Shown here piece after piece: positions 36,390 through 47,249 of a DNA stretch of 64,000 nucleotides. Each line of letters starts with the position of its first letter. The first letter of the stretch is position 1. A program made the translations under genes and the position numbers. This DNA is from Methanococcoides sp. AM1 (GTDB lineage Archaea > Halobacteriota > Methanosarcinia > Methanosarcinales > Methanosarcinaceae): the NCBI RefSeq assembly GCF_900774055.1, contig NZ_CAAGSW010000002.1, positions 62,001 through 126,000 of the forward strand, given 5' to 3'. Under the pieces are notes generated by a model. That model saw nothing but the letters and a program-made list of their open reading frames with translations. It was not told where the DNA came from and did not search any database.

Positions 36390-37406
36390 ATGGGTACGGA
36401 TATTGGTGATCTGCTTCAGAAACACACTGTTGAAATAGCTGAGCTTTCAAACAAGGTAGTCGCTATTGATGCCTATAATACACTTTACCAGTTCCTGAGT
36501 ATAATCAGGCAACGTGATGGTACTCCTCTAAAAGACTCAAGCGGGCATGTAACATCCCATCTTTCAGGTATCCTTTACAGGTTCACAAATCTCATTGAGA
36601 GCGGTGTAAAGCCTGTTTTTGTTTTTGATGGCAAGCCCCCTGAGTTCAAATCCGGTACCCTTGAAAAACGTCACGAAATTCGTGAAGCTGCAAGTGCGAA
36701 ATGGGAAGATGCCAAAGCACAGGGCTTCGAGGAAGAGGCATACAAGTATGCGCAGGCGTCATCAAAGGTGACAAAGGAGATCATTGAAGATTCGATGAAA
36801 CTTCTGGAGCTAATGGGCATTCCCTATGTGAAAGCACCTTCTGAAGGGGAGGCACAGGCTTCCTATATGGTACGTAAGGGGGATGCTGATCTGATCGGTT
36901 CGCAGGATTATGATTCACTGCTCTTCGGAGCCCCTTCTGTTGTACGGAATCTGACAATAACCGGTAAGAGAAAACTCCCTCGCAAGAACATCTACGTGGA
37001 TGTGAAGCCTGAGATGATCTCTCTTGAGGAAAGCCTTGAAGGGCTTGGAGTGACACGCTCACAACTCATCGATATTGCCATGTGTATCGGTACTGATTAC
37101 AACCCCGGGCTTGAGAATATCGGTCCGAAAAGGGCAGTCAAATTTGTGAAAGAACACGGTAGTATCGAAGGTGTCCTGTCCAAAACAGGCAAGGAGATCG
37201 AGGAGCTTGATGCTAAAAAGCAGTTCTTTATGAACCCTCCGGTAACTGACGATTATGAGATGAACTGGAAAAAGCCGGATCGTGCCGGAGTTATTGATTT
37301 CCTTTGCAAGCAGCACGATTTTTCGGAAGATAGGGTCAATAAGGCACTCGACCGCCTTGAAGCCAGCATGGGTGGCGGACAGAGTACCCTTGACCAGTGG
37401 TTCTGA
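36390..37406 (+). CDS. fen: Flap endonuclease FEN-1
   Basis: A structure-specific 5' nuclease for Okazaki-fragment and repair flaps, 338 residues. The N region has acidic Asp residues in VAIDAYN and VFDGKPP; the I region has [10 protein letters not shown] and [10 protein letters not shown]; an H3TH segment ([21 protein letters not shown]) follows. The C-terminal PCNA-binding PIP box is QSTLDQWF. aaggt precedes the ATG. Confidence 0.97.
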   Translation: MGTDIGDLLQKHTVEIAELSNKVVAIDAYNTLYQFLSIIRQRDGTPLKDSSGHVTSHLSGILYRFTNLIESGVKPVFVFDGKPPEFKSGTLEKRHEIREAASAKWEDAKAQGFEEEAYKYAQASSKVTKEIIEDSMKLLELMGIPYVKAPSEGEAQASYMVRKGDADLIGSQDYDSLLFGAPSVVRNLTITGKRKLPRKNIYVDVKPEMISLEESLEGLGVTRSQLIDIAMCIGTDYNPGLENIGPKRAVKFVKEHGSIEGVLSKTGKEIEELDAKKQFFMNPPVTDDYEMNWKKPDRAGVIDFLCKQHDFSEDRVNKALDRLEASMGGGQSTLDQWF

Positions 37407-37470
37407 TTTTAGTATTTTAATTAGTTTGTCAGTTTTGTAATTATTTTGCTTTTAATTACGGCAGTTCTGA

Positions 37471-39021
37471 TTATTCTTTTAGTATCAGGGGATGGCCTGT
37501 CATTTCGGCTGGCTGTTCTATGTTCATAATGCTCAGTATCGTGGGTGCCACATCCGAAAGCCTGCCTTTTGATAGCGAAATGCCGTTCTCTTTTGTGACA
37601 TACACAAATCGAACGGGGTTGCTCGTATGTGCAGTGTGGACGTGTCCTTCCTTTGTGGAGTGATCCATCATCTTTTCCGCATTTCCATGGTCAGCCATGA
37701 TCATTGCTTCCCCTCCTGCTTTCAGGACCCGGTCGACTATCTTTCCAACACAATCGTCAACAGCTTCCACTGCTTTGATGGCTGCTTCCATTATTCCGGT
37801 GTGTCCGACCATGTCCATGTTCGCGAGATTCAGTACGATCACGTCATATGCGTCGGAGTCTATTCTTTTGATGAGCTCCTCAGTGACTTCGTATGCACTC
37901 ATTTCGGGCTTGAGATCATAGGTGGCGACCTTTGGTGACGGTATAAGGCATCTTTCCTCACCTTCATTCTGTTTTTCCACACCTCCATTGAAGAAGAATG
38001 TCACATGGGCATACTTTTCTGTCTCTGCAATACGCAACTGTTTAATGCCTGCCTTGCTGAGGACCTCTCCGAGTGTGTTCTTAAGTTCCTCTGAAGGAAA
38101 TGCAACGGGCAATGTCAGCTTCTCATCGTATTCGGACATGCATACGTAGTGAACATTAGGGCGCACCTTGCGTTCGAATCCTTTGAATTCATCGTTTACA
38201 AAAGCATATGTAAGCTCTCTTGCGCGGTCAGGTCTGAAATTGAAAAAGACCACGGAATCATTATCCTTGATAGTGGCAACAGCTTCTCCGTTCTCATCGA
38301 CAATTACCGTAGGTTTGATGAACTCGTCATCCTCATTTCTTTCGTAACCTTCTGAAACCGCGGATACGGGGTCTTTAGACTGGAATCCAATTCCCTGAGT
38401 GATAGCATCGTATGCTGCCTGTACACGATCCCAGCGGTTATCCCTGTCCATTGCATAGTATCTTCCGGCAACGGTTGCTGTTTTTGCACATCCTGTAGAT
38501 TCGCAGAGCCTGACGTGTTCTTTCATATCCTCAAGAGCTGCTCTTGGCGGAACATCGCGACCGTCCAGGAATGCATGTATGTAGATCCTGTCAAGTCCTT
38601 TGTTCTTTGCAAACTCAATTAGTGCACGCAGGTGGTTCATATGGCTATGTACCCCTCCATAAGAAAAAAGTCCCATCAAATGAAGAGCTGAACCTTTCTC
38701 CTTTGCATTATTGATGGCTTCCAGCAACACAGGGTTCCTGAAGAAATCTCCGTTCGCAATATCCCTGTTAATGCGGGTAAGATCCTGATAGACAACACGA
38801 CCTGCTCCTATGTTCAGGTGGCCGACCTCGGAGTTACCCATCTGCCCTTCAGGAAGCCCGACGTCCTCTCCTGATGCAGTGAGTAGTGTATCAGGATACT
38901 CTTCTACAAGCCGATCAAGGTTGCTGGTGTCAGCCAATGCTATGGCATTTCCTTTATCTTCCGGTGAGTATCCCCAACCGTCCAGTATCATCAAAAGAAG
39001 TGGTCTTTTAGTGAATTTCAT
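37471..39021 (-). CDS. gpmI: 2,3-bisphosphoglycerate-independent phosphoglycerate mutase
   Basis: A glycolytic/gluconeogenic enzyme of the alkaline-phosphatase superfamily, 516 residues. The first metal site and Ser nucleophile lie in LILDGWG and [16 protein letters not shown]; other motifs are [31 protein letters not shown] and [10 protein letters not shown]. Long bacterial-type GpmI, as opposed to the short archaeal ApgM. The start lacks a ribosome binding site and might be leaderless. Confidence 0.96.
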   Translation of the reverse strand: MKFTKRPLLLMILDGWGYSPEDKGNAIALADTSNLDRLVEEYPDTLLTASGEDVGLPEGQMGNSEVGHLNIGAGRVVYQDLTRINRDIANGDFFRNPVLLEAINNAKEKGSALHLMGLFSYGGVHSHMNHLRALIEFAKNKGLDRIYIHAFLDGRDVPPRAALEDMKEHVRLCESTGCAKTATVAGRYYAMDRDNRWDRVQAAYDAITQGIGFQSKDPVSAVSEGYERNEDDEFIKPTVIVDENGEAVATIKDNDSVVFFNFRPDRARELTYAFVNDEFKGFERKVRPNVHYVCMSEYDEKLTLPVAFPSEELKNTLGEVLSKAGIKQLRIAETEKYAHVTFFFNGGVEKQNEGEERCLIPSPKVATYDLKPEMSAYEVTEELIKRIDSDAYDVIVLNLANMDMVGHTGIMEAAIKAVEAVDDCVGKIVDRVLKAGGEAMIMADHGNAEKMMDHSTKEGHVHTAHTSNPVRFVYVTKENGISLSKGRLSDVAPTILSIMNIEQPAEMTGHPLILKE

Positions 39022-39282
39022 GGGGGTTAGAATGTATTGATGATAATTAAATGCACGGATTTTATTTTCATGTCCAATAATGTAACTGAAAACAAGGATA
39101 GGCTATTTCTATATGTATGGTATATAGCAAAAGCCAGACTTACAAGTGGAATTGCTGACCAATTTGGGTAATTTTGATATCTCCAAAAAAGCAGGATTCA
39201 CACAATTTCACATAATATAATTGATGCTAATAAAGAAACTCAGGGTTTTCATGGACTCTCAGCAACTAATGGATGAAGAAAA

Positions 39283-40275
39283 ATGAGTTACAAGATAGGA
39301 ATTATGGGTGCTACTGGTGCAGTGGGCAGGGAAATTATTGAAGTTCTTCATGACAGGAACTTTCCTGTGGAAAGCTTAAGGCTCTACGCATCAGAAAGAA
39401 GTGCAGGTAAAACGATCGAGACACCTTTCGGTGACATCACTATTGAAAATGCCGGCTCGGCAGATTATTCACAGCTTGACATTGCATTTTTTGCTATCAG
39501 TGGAAGCTGGAGCAAGGAAAATGCCAAAAAGGCAACAGATGCAGGCTGCTATGTGATCGACAACAGCAGTGCTTTCAGGTATGATGATGAAGTGCCACTG
39601 GTAGTTCCTGAGATCAACACCGATGCCATTGGTGACTCAAAGCTCATCGCGAATCCTAACTGTACGACAGCCATTGCAGCCATCCCTCTTTACAACCTCC
39701 ACAAGGAATATGGTCTGAAGAAGGTCATTATCAGTACCTACCAGGCTACCAGCGGAGCCGGAGCTGCCGGAATGAGTGAACTGACAGAGGAAACCAGAAA
39801 TTACCTGGAAGGCAAAGAGGCTAAGAACGAGGTCTTTGCTCATCCTATTGTCTTTAACACAATTCCGCATATCGACAGTTTCCAGGACAACGATTACACC
39901 CGTGAGGAAATGAAAGTGGTCTGGGAAACCAGGAAAATATTCAGTGAACCTGATATGGCTATCAGCTGCACCTGTGTAAGGATCCCTACCATGAGGGTAC
40001 ATGGGGAAAGCATAGTTATCGAGACCGAAAAGCCGATCTCTCCCGAGGATGCAAAGAAATTATTGGGTGAAACCGAGGGCATTGAACTAAAAGATGACAT
40101 CGGGAACAACGTTTACCCAATGCCACTTACCGCCACCAAAAAGTATGACGTGGAAGTTGGCAGGATCAGGCGGAACCTTGTATTCGGTGACCATGGCCTT
40201 GAGTTCTTCGTATGTGGTGACCAGATCCTTAAGGGCGCCGCTTTGAATGCTGTGCAGATCGCTGAAAAACTTTAA
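39283..40275 (+). CDS. asd: Aspartate-semialdehyde dehydrogenase
   Basis: Branch enzyme for lysine, threonine and methionine. The NADP-binding GATGAVGREI starts the protein, the active-site Cys is in NPNCTTAIAA, and there is a catalytic His region RIPTMRVHGES. 330 residues, bacterial-type Asd. Upstream 260 bp between the divergent gpmI and asd genes contain AT-rich promoter sequence but no operator I recognise. Confidence 0.96.
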   Translation: MSYKIGIMGATGAVGREIIEVLHDRNFPVESLRLYASERSAGKTIETPFGDITIENAGSADYSQLDIAFFAISGSWSKENAKKATDAGCYVIDNSSAFRYDDEVPLVVPEINTDAIGDSKLIANPNCTTAIAAIPLYNLHKEYGLKKVIISTYQATSGAGAAGMSELTEETRNYLEGKEAKNEVFAHPIVFNTIPHIDSFQDNDYTREEMKVVWETRKIFSEPDMAISCTCVRIPTMRVHGESIVIETEKPISPEDAKKLLGETEGIELKDDIGNNVYPMPLTATKKYDVEVGRIRRNLVFGDHGLEFFVCGDQILKGAALNAVQIAEKL

Positions 40276-40475
40276 TAAAGCATCTTGTATTTGCTGGGGA
40301 AAGGGGACTCATGTGTAGTTCTCTTTCCTCTTCCTTCTTCGTTTTCCACTCATTTTGTTCTTTTAATCCTCATTCTTCTAAGTTTCCTTATTTTCTGAAT
40401 ATTGACATTTTTTGATTTGCTCTTTTTATTTTTTGGAGCATAATCTTTTTTTGATAACTTCTCATATTCCTGTCT

Positions 40476-41318
40476 ATGGATATCAGGGACATCGACTGGA
40501 ACGAAGTATGGAAGGAACAGATGAGACTTTATAATGAAGTTGATGGTTCATCGGAAAAGGTGGATATCTGGGGGACCAAAGAAAGTGCCAGACGTTACTG
40601 GGAAATGTCCAGGGACAAGGGTGCTGCCAGGGTTGAGCATACTTTGGCCGAGATCAATCTTAAGCCGGATTCGCGAGTTCTTGATGTCGGTGCAGGACCG
40701 GGAGCACTTGCCATTCCTATCTCAAAGCTTGTCAGGGAAGTTGTTGCTGTTGAACCATCTGATGGTATGATGTCTGTTCTGCAGGAAAATATTGATGAGA
40801 TGAACCTCGACAACATCCGGTGCATACACAAAGGCTGGGAAGACATCAATATCGAAGAGGTGGGTGATGACTATGATGTTGTCATTGCTTCCTATTCACT
40901 TAGCGTCCCCGATATCAGGCAGGCCTTTGAAAAGATACAGGCAGTTTCCAGCGGCTCCGTCTACATTTACTGGTTTGCAGGGGAAACATCATGGGATGAA
41001 CAATATAGTGCCATATGGCCTGCCCTTCACAATGAGGAATATCATAGCTCTCCCAAGTGCAACATAATGTACAACGTTCTCTACGATATGGGCATCTATC
41101 CTAACATGAACGTGTTCCCGATAGAGCGAAGCATGTTCTTCTCTTCACTGGAGGATGCTGTAAAACACTACATTCCGCACTACCGGGCATATACTCCTGA
41201 AAAACTGGGGATCCTGAGGGAATATCTGGGGACTGTCCTGCCTCAGAACGAAGATGGCTCTATACTGCACCTTGGTGATACTATGCGGGTCAGGATGTGG
41301 TGGGACAACAACAAATAA
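40476..41318 (+). CDS. Class I SAM-dependent methyltransferase
   Basis: A 280-residue protein. SAM motif I is VLDVGAGPGALAIPI, the acidic ribose-binding residue is in VAVEPSDGMM, and motif IV is VIASYSLSV. The substrate is unknown; the C-terminal half has aromatic and Pro-rich sequence (YPNMNVFPIERSMFF) that may define it. It has no operon partner and no clear ribosome binding site; the upstream 200 bp is strikingly pyrimidine-rich on the plus strand. Confidence 0.85.
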   Translation: MDIRDIDWNEVWKEQMRLYNEVDGSSEKVDIWGTKESARRYWEMSRDKGAARVEHTLAEINLKPDSRVLDVGAGPGALAIPISKLVREVVAVEPSDGMMSVLQENIDEMNLDNIRCIHKGWEDINIEEVGDDYDVVIASYSLSVPDIRQAFEKIQAVSSGSVYIYWFAGETSWDEQYSAIWPALHNEEYHSSPKCNIMYNVLYDMGIYPNMNVFPIERSMFFSSLEDAVKHYIPHYRAYTPEKLGILREYLGTVLPQNEDGSILHLGDTMRVRMWWDNNK

Positions 41319-41342
41319 TTTTCTGGACGTTCCCTCGTTACA

Positions 41343-42698
41343 TTATGCGCTGGTGCTCTTAAAAGCACTATATTCCTTTGCCAGCATTACAAAGGTAACA
41401 AGGAAGGAAAGTCCATCCGATATCGGAAATGCTATCCAGATCCCTTCCAGCTGGAAAAATCGTGGTAGTATCAATACAAGGGGTATCAGGAACAGGACCT
41501 GACGGCTGATAGAAAGGATGAATGCAGGTCTGGCTTTTCCAAGTGTCTGGTAGATTGATGCTCCTACTATCTGGAATCCGACAAATGGTACTGCAAGCAC
41601 CATGATGCGTGTGGCAGACGTGCCTGCATCTATCAATTGCTGGTCTGTGGTAAAGATGCTGAAAAGCTGGGATGGAAATAGGAACAGCAGCAGGAATCCT
41701 GCCATCGATATTACGGTGGTGACCTTAATTGCAAGTAACGTTGAGCTAATGACCCTGTCAAAGTTCTTTGCACCATAATTAAATCCTACAATAGGTTGTA
41801 ATCCCTGCACTATGCCTATCATTGGCATGAAAGTGAACATGAAAAGGCGGTTAACAACACCAAAGACTGCTATGGGTATGTCTCCTCCATAGATCGCCAG
41901 TGCGTTGTTTATTACAATTATCATCAGGCTACTGGATGCACTTCTTGCAAAAGAGGATGCCCCGATGGTAACGGTTTCCTTGAATACGTCGGAATGGGGG
42001 ATGAGGTTGCTTGCATGAAAATTCAGGCCGCTCATTCCACTACTGAAATAATGTACCAGGTAGATGGCGCTGATAGCCTGTGATATTACGGTTGCTATGG
42101 CAGCACCTTCTATTCCCATATCAAGCCCAAAAATAAATATCGGGTCAAGTATTATGTTCAGTCCGGCAGATATGAGCATTGTCAGCATGGCAACCTTTGC
42201 ATTGCCTTCTGCACGAACTATATTATTGACTGTCATTGAGAATGCAAAAACGATTGTTCCATACAATATTATTCTCGTATAGTCAAATGCGAATGGCAGT
42301 ATGGTCTCAGTAGCACCGAACAGTTTCAGAAGGGGGATGATGTAAATGCTTCCAAGTACTGTGATAAGTATGCTGAGTGCCAGTATCGCAGAAATGGCAT
42401 TACCAAGTGCAATATCCGCACGTTTGTAGTCCTTTGAGCCAAGGCTTCTTGATATTATGGACGCACTTCCAATTCCAATTGTAAGTGCAACTCCCATTAT
42501 TATCATCTGGATCGGGAATGCTATTGTAATACCTGCTATTCCCTGTACACTCTCAACCCCAAGTGCCCTCCCGACAAATATTGTGTCCACAAGGCTGTAC
42601 AGTGCCTGAACTACCATTCCTATGGTTGCTGGTACTGATAGTTTGAAAAGGACCTTTGAGATGCTCTCTTCTGCAAGCATCCGGGCTCTGGCGTTCAT
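41343..42698 (-). CDS. MATE-family multidrug/cation antiporter
   Basis: A 451-residue, twelve-helix exporter. The duplicated MATE pattern is visible (VPATIGMVVQALYSLVDTIFVG near the N terminus; the second repeat begins around residue 240 with VTIGASSFARSASSSLMI). Na+- or H+-driven export of organic cations is the family role. Convergent with the methyltransferase gene, 24 bp apart. Confidence 0.92.
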   Translation of the reverse strand: MNARARMLAEESISKVLFKLSVPATIGMVVQALYSLVDTIFVGRALGVESVQGIAGITIAFPIQMIIMGVALTIGIGSASIISRSLGSKDYKRADIALGNAISAILALSILITVLGSIYIIPLLKLFGATETILPFAFDYTRIILYGTIVFAFSMTVNNIVRAEGNAKVAMLTMLISAGLNIILDPIFIFGLDMGIEGAAIATVISQAISAIYLVHYFSSGMSGLNFHASNLIPHSDVFKETVTIGASSFARSASSSLMIIVINNALAIYGGDIPIAVFGVVNRLFMFTFMPMIGIVQGLQPIVGFNYGAKNFDRVISSTLLAIKVTTVISMAGFLLLFLFPSQLFSIFTTDQQLIDAGTSATRIMVLAVPFVGFQIVGASIYQTLGKARPAFILSISRQVLFLIPLVLILPRFFQLEGIWIAFPISDGLSFLVTFVMLAKEYSAFKSTSA

Positions 42699-42760
42699 TG
42701 GTGTTTTCCTCGAGAAGGTTTGGTGGTGAGAAAGAAAACACCTTATAAATCAGTTCCGTA

Positions 42761-43294
42761 TTATCTCTTTTTATGGATATTGTGGTACCGGTCGTCTATC
42801 AATAAGGGGATGATATCATTAGGTTGTGTTTCATTGTAGAAAAAAACAAGTGCCATGGATGACCATTCGATCCGGACCCGTCTGAAGTTGTCCTTTCCTG
42901 GATTCATACGGTCTAACATGGTGATCTTATCTGAAAGATCATAACCAAAAGATATGGCATTTGAAGGTTCCATATCGGGAAATTCTTCTAGAAATATGTT
43001 GGAAATAAATTTACTTATCACTTTTTTTGAATGTCCGATCACATTTGTGTCGCAGAAACCGATGTGTATGTTCAGACCTTCCGTATCTGTCCAGTAATGT
43101 GAATGTTCCTCGAATGAGAGGTTCATGGATGTTTTTAGAGGGGTGGTAGATCTGAATCGAATGTCCATCATCTTTAGTTTCCACATGCTCTTCAGGTTGG
43201 AAGATTCTTTGCAGCAGGTTATGGCATATCCATGCTGCTCTATATCTGTATGGCTTTCAGCCGTTGTAAGTATTGCAAGACAACAGTTTTTCAT
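42761..43294 (-). CDS. Orphan protein, unknown function (177 aa)
   Basis: A soluble protein with CC pairs (MKNCCLAI; ITCCKESS) and several His residues; no recognised domain. It has no close neighbour on its own strand except the MATE gene 62 bp downstream. Base composition is more AT-rich than adjacent housekeeping genes. It may be lineage-specific. Confidence 0.6.
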   Translation of the reverse strand: MKNCCLAILTTAESHTDIEQHGYAITCCKESSNLKSMWKLKMMDIRFRSTTPLKTSMNLSFEEHSHYWTDTEGLNIHIGFCDTNVIGHSKKVISKFISNIFLEEFPDMEPSNAISFGYDLSDKITMLDRMNPGKDNFRRVRIEWSSMALVFFYNETQPNDIIPLLIDDRYHNIHKKR

Positions 43295-43545
43295 TTTTCA
43301 GCCTCTTGAGTTCTTAGGATATAGTTGTTCAAACATCAATTCGAACATTCTGAACTCTTCGTTTTTCTGCTCTTTTAGATCATTTCCAGATACTTCATCC
43401 GGATAGTGTAATGTAATTGGTAGTTATTTTATCAAGAGTATATATTAGTGATTTAGTTATTTTTTAGTTAGGTAGTCTAAATTAGTCCAATAGTATAATC
43501 CTCTTTTACTTTAATAATATCAGCAAGTCCACTACTATTATATGC

Positions 43546-44478
43546 ATGGCTGAAAAAACAGTTATTTCCACAAATCAGTTGAGCTATCCGAAAAACAACA
43601 ACAGTAACAACAATAATTTTGTTTTCCCAGACATTTCAGGGCTGTGGCCAACCCTTCATTTGTTGAACAGTTCCACACTGGTCTCGATATCCGGGGCTTT
43701 AAGGATATATCTTGCTTTTATTCTGCTTCAGATGCAATTTAACATTCTTTCCTGCATAGCAGGTGGTCTTGTCGTATATGCTGTATATACACTGGATCGT
43801 GCACTTGATTCAGAAGAAGATACTGTCAACAGGTCCGAGCTTACAGGGGCGAGAAGGGATGTAGCACTCTTCGTTTCGTTGCTTGCATTTTTAGCAGGTG
43901 CCTATTTCCTGTTCCTCGATGGAATATTGCTTCTTGCTTTCCTTCCTCTGGTTACCGGTTATCTTTACAGTAAAGGTCTGAAGGTAGGCAAGCATCATCT
44001 GAAACTAAAAGGTGGTCTTGGAGTAAAGAATCTTGTTGTAGGTACGACATGGGGTGCTTTTATTGCCGGTATTGCGGGATGGTATGCTGAAAGCCTTTTC
44101 CCTGTGGTCGCAGTCTTCCTTTTCTTTGGCATCAAACTTTTCGTTAATTCATCCATCTATGATTTCAAGGATATCAAAGGTGATGCTCTTGCAGGCATCA
44201 AGACCCTTCCCGTGAGTCTTGGGCCACAGAGGACCCGTGATCTCCTGTTGGGTATGCATCTGTTCTCCCACTCTCTTCTGGGACTTTTGATACTTTCAGA
44301 GACCATTGCCTATGAGCCTGTTATTCTGGTTTACAGCTTCATTGCAGGAATGATCTGCATAAGCAGGTTCACAGTGCCTACGGAAAATGAATCAAAGGGT
44401 AGAATGCACAAACGCTTGTTTGCTGTAGATGGTGAATCGAGTATGATAGTAGGATTAAAGGCATTTACAGGGATGTAA
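43546..44478 (+). CDS. UbiA-family prenyltransferase
   Basis: A 310-residue, eight- to nine-helix membrane enzyme. The first Asp-rich motif lies in YTLDRALDSEEDT and the second in YDFKDIKGDALAGIKTLP. It transfers prenyl chains in lipid, quinone or methanophenazine synthesis; the acceptor is not given by the sequence. The N-terminal 30 residues are Asn-rich and may be disordered. The 3' end overlaps the convergent regulator gene by 14 bp. Confidence 0.88.
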   Translation: MAEKTVISTNQLSYPKNNNSNNNNFVFPDISGLWPTLHLLNSSTLVSISGALRIYLAFILLQMQFNILSCIAGGLVVYAVYTLDRALDSEEDTVNRSELTGARRDVALFVSLLAFLAGAYFLFLDGILLLAFLPLVTGYLYSKGLKVGKHHLKLKGGLGVKNLVVGTTWGAFIAGIAGWYAESLFPVVAVFLFFGIKLFVNSSIYDFKDIKGDALAGIKTLPVSLGPQRTRDLLLGMHLFSHSLLGLLILSETIAYEPVILVYSFIAGMICISRFTVPTENESKGRMHKRLFAVDGESSMIVGLKAFTGM

Positions 44479-45265
44479 TTTCCCTGGCCTCTTTTTTGTA
44501 ATGCTCAAAGAGTTCTTTTCCCCAGTTTGCAACGGTTTGGCCGGTCCCCATCAGATCTCTCTGTGGGTCATAGCTCCCATTCTTGAAAAAGAGTGACATG
44601 GAAAAGAAGTTATCTGTCGCGACGAATGCAACCCTGGAGCTTTCGATCAGGTAAAGGTTTGTGTTATCTGAATCCAGGTACATCTGCATCGTTTCTGTGT
44701 ACTCATTTTTAACTTTTTCAAATACATTTCTGGTTAGTATCAGAGACGTGGGGACATTATTCTTTGCAAGGTTTGCGAAGAATTCGGGGTATCTGGGTAT
44801 GAATATTGAAGAAACCCCGTAGATCTCTTTTGATTCTGCAATGCTATTCAGGAAGTTCTTATGGGAATCATATATGTTCTCAAGACCTTCTTCATGGATG
44901 GTACATTCGCCAAGTTCATTTATCCTGTCAAGAAGATGCTGTGGGATGCCTTCAAGAATGTGTTCTTTCCAGAATGTCTCATTTTTTTCTATTGAACAAA
45001 GGGTATCGATCAGTGGTTTCAGGTGTTTAGCTGCAACTCTGCCGATGGGGGTTATGTGATATTCTTTTTCATCCTTGTAGATAAAATTTGCAGCTTCCAT
45101 CTCTTTCAGTCGGGGAGATATCTCTGGCGAACTGACATTAAAATATTCCCTGATCTGGGATAATGATCGAGGTTCCTTTTCTAACAAGAACAGAAGATCC
45201 TTTCTTTTTTCGGAAAATGTTAATATGCTCAGTAACCCTGTAGATTTCAGTTGCACCAACTCCAA
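44465..45265 (-). CDS. Winged-helix regulator with FilR1/DUF1724 domain
   Basis: A 266-residue protein: N-terminal winged helix (about 15-80; EKEPRSLSQIREYFNVSSPEISPRL in two parts), then a FilR1-type effector domain (about 130-260; PRYPEFFANLAKNNVPTSLILT). Related methanogen proteins control methyltransferase and filament genes. Target unknown; overlap with the convergent UbiA gene suggests antisense interference rather than an operon link. Confidence 0.87.
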   Translation of the reverse strand: MELVQLKSTGLLSILTFSEKRKDLLFLLEKEPRSLSQIREYFNVSSPEISPRLKEMEAANFIYKDEKEYHITPIGRVAAKHLKPLIDTLCSIEKNETFWKEHILEGIPQHLLDRINELGECTIHEEGLENIYDSHKNFLNSIAESKEIYGVSSIFIPRYPEFFANLAKNNVPTSLILTRNVFEKVKNEYTETMQMYLDSDNTNLYLIESSRVAFVATDNFFSMSLFFKNGSYDPQRDLMGTGQTVANWGKELFEHYKKEAREITSL

Positions 45266-45520
45266 GGTGGATTCTGTATCAATTGTATATATAGTTCGGG
45301 ATGTATTATTTAAGTGTTTCTATATTTTAATTGAATTGACCCAAAGAGACACAGTACTATTTTCTATTGTAAGATGGCTAATGAAATCGAAATTATTAAT
45401 TAAATCTATATTTTTCTAATATTTTTACTGAAATACAAATTGATGTTATTGAACATCTTCTGTAAGGAATTCCTCCAGCTGGATCAGATGCAAGAAAAGA
45501 TATTAAAAAGGGAATTTAAA

Positions 45521-45546
45521 AGAATGTATGCAGTTACATGCATTCT
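45521..45546 (-). terminator. Hairpin terminator for purH
   Basis: A ten-pair stem with one wobble (agaatgtatg / catgcattct) and a six-base loop; T-rich tracts on both sides, so it can work in either direction. It sits 11 bp past the purH stop. Confidence 0.65.
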
Positions 45547-45556
45547 TTTTTGTCTT

Positions 45557-47173
45557 TCAGTGCAGGAAGTGTCTCATTCCTGTGAATACCATCGATATGT
45601 TCAGGCGATTTGCAGTATTGATGACTTCATCATCTCTGATCGATCCGCCTGGGGATATGATATATTTGATGTTGCTTTCGTCAGCATGGATTATGCTGTC
45701 GTCGAACGGGAAGAAAGCATCCGATGCCATAACACATTCGGAAAGTATGGATTCCCAGTACTCTTCAAAGGATATCTCCGGCTTCTCCCTTTCGTAGATC
45801 ATTTCCAGGTTCTCTCTTGCTTTTGTGGTTGCAAGCTTGCGGATAGAATCAACACGGTTTGGTTGTCCTGCACCCATTGAGACCATCACAAAACATTCTT
45901 CGCTGTATTCATATGCCAGAGTTACTGAGTTTGACTTTGTACTCTTACAGGCAGCGATACAGAACTCGGATAGTTCACGCTTGTCTTCAGGATATTGTGC
46001 ATCTGTTACACATTCCCACTTCTCATAGAGGCCGACATTCCTTTGCTGTTTTAGCATACCTCCAATGACATACTTGTAGGTGCTGTCTGTGTCAAAGCTC
46101 TCATTGAACTGTGGAAGCTCAAGCAAGCGAAGGTTCGCGCTCTTATCCTTCAGGTATTGCAGCGCATCATGCTCGAATCCCGGTGCAAGGATGATCTCGA
46201 CGAACTTTCCTTTGAGGAATTCTGCAGATTCCATGTCGAATACGGTGTTAGTGCAGATTATACTGCCAAAGGCGGATATGGGGTCGCCGTCCCATGCATG
46301 CTGCAATGCTTCAGTAAGGGTATTTCCGGTTGCAAGTCCGCAGGGGTTATTGTGCTTGACAATAGCAACAGCAGGTTTCCTGTTCCCGACCTCTTTGATG
46401 GTCTGGAGTGCATTGTCGGCATCAACATAGTTGTTATAGGAAAGCTCTTTTCCATGCAGTTGTTTTGTATTTGAGAGTGCAGGTCCTTCAATTCCTTTCT
46501 CTTTGTAAAATGTTGCTTCTTGATGCCAGTTCTCACCATAACGCAGTTTGACGCCATCGGTGAAGCTCATACGAAGAACGTCCTCGCCGAGCAGTGTTTT
46601 GCTCAGGTATGTGTCAATGGTGCTGTCATAGTTTGCAGTGTGGCGGAATGCCTTGACTGCAAGGTTTTCCCTTGTCTTGTCAGAAACTATGCCTGTTGAC
46701 CTTAATTCCTTGAGTATGTGTCCATAATCCTCCGGGTCACATACCACGGCGACAGATGAGTAGTTCTTTGCAGCAGAGCGTAACAATGTAGGTCCGCCGA
46801 TATCTATATTCTCGATCGCTTCTTCAAGGTTAACACCTTCCTTTGATACTGTTATCTCAAAGGGATAAAGGTTGACTGCAACCATGTCGATAAGTTCTAT
46901 AGATTCCTTTTCTGCCTCTCCCATGTGTGAAGCATTTTCTCTCAGGCACAAAAGGCCACCGTGTATCCTTGGATGCAAGGTCTTTACACGGCCTCCCATC
47001 ATTTCAGGGAATCCGGTCACTTCTGAGACATCGGTAGTCTCAATACCCGCATCACGGAGCATCCTTGCAGTTCCGCCGGTCGATATGATCTCTATGTTCA
47101 GTTGCTCCAGTCCTCTTGCAAACTCTACGATTCCAGTTTTGTCAGAGACGCTCAGCAGTGCTCTTTTTACCAA
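45557..47173 (-). CDS. purH: Bifunctional AICAR transformylase/IMP cyclohydrolase
   Basis: The last two steps of IMP synthesis. The N-terminal cyclohydrolase domain (about 1-195) has SVSDKTGIVEFA, ISTGGTA and KTLHPRIHGG. The C-terminal transformylase has LRYGENWHQ, VKHNNPCG, GAGQPNRVDS and SDAFFPFDD. 538 residues, complete. Many methanogens use PurP and PurO instead, so this bacterial-type gene was probably acquired in the lineage. TTG start with ggtgat upstream. Confidence 0.95.
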   Translation of the reverse strand: MVKRALLSVSDKTGIVEFARGLEQLNIEIISTGGTARMLRDAGIETTDVSEVTGFPEMMGGRVKTLHPRIHGGLLCLRENASHMGEAEKESIELIDMVAVNLYPFEITVSKEGVNLEEAIENIDIGGPTLLRSAAKNYSSVAVVCDPEDYGHILKELRSTGIVSDKTRENLAVKAFRHTANYDSTIDTYLSKTLLGEDVLRMSFTDGVKLRYGENWHQEATFYKEKGIEGPALSNTKQLHGKELSYNNYVDADNALQTIKEVGNRKPAVAIVKHNNPCGLATGNTLTEALQHAWDGDPISAFGSIICTNTVFDMESAEFLKGKFVEIILAPGFEHDALQYLKDKSANLRLLELPQFNESFDTDSTYKYVIGGMLKQQRNVGLYEKWECVTDAQYPEDKRELSEFCIAACKSTKSNSVTLAYEYSEECFVMVSMGAGQPNRVDSIRKLATTKARENLEMIYEREKPEISFEEYWESILSECVMASDAFFPFDDSIIHADESNIKYIISPGGSIRDDEVINTANRLNISMVFTGMRHFLH

Positions 47174-47249
47174 AAAATCACCAAATTATGTTGTTATATA
47201 TTATGTATAAACGTTCTGGTTGGCCAATTTAATACATTGGTCCGCTTCA

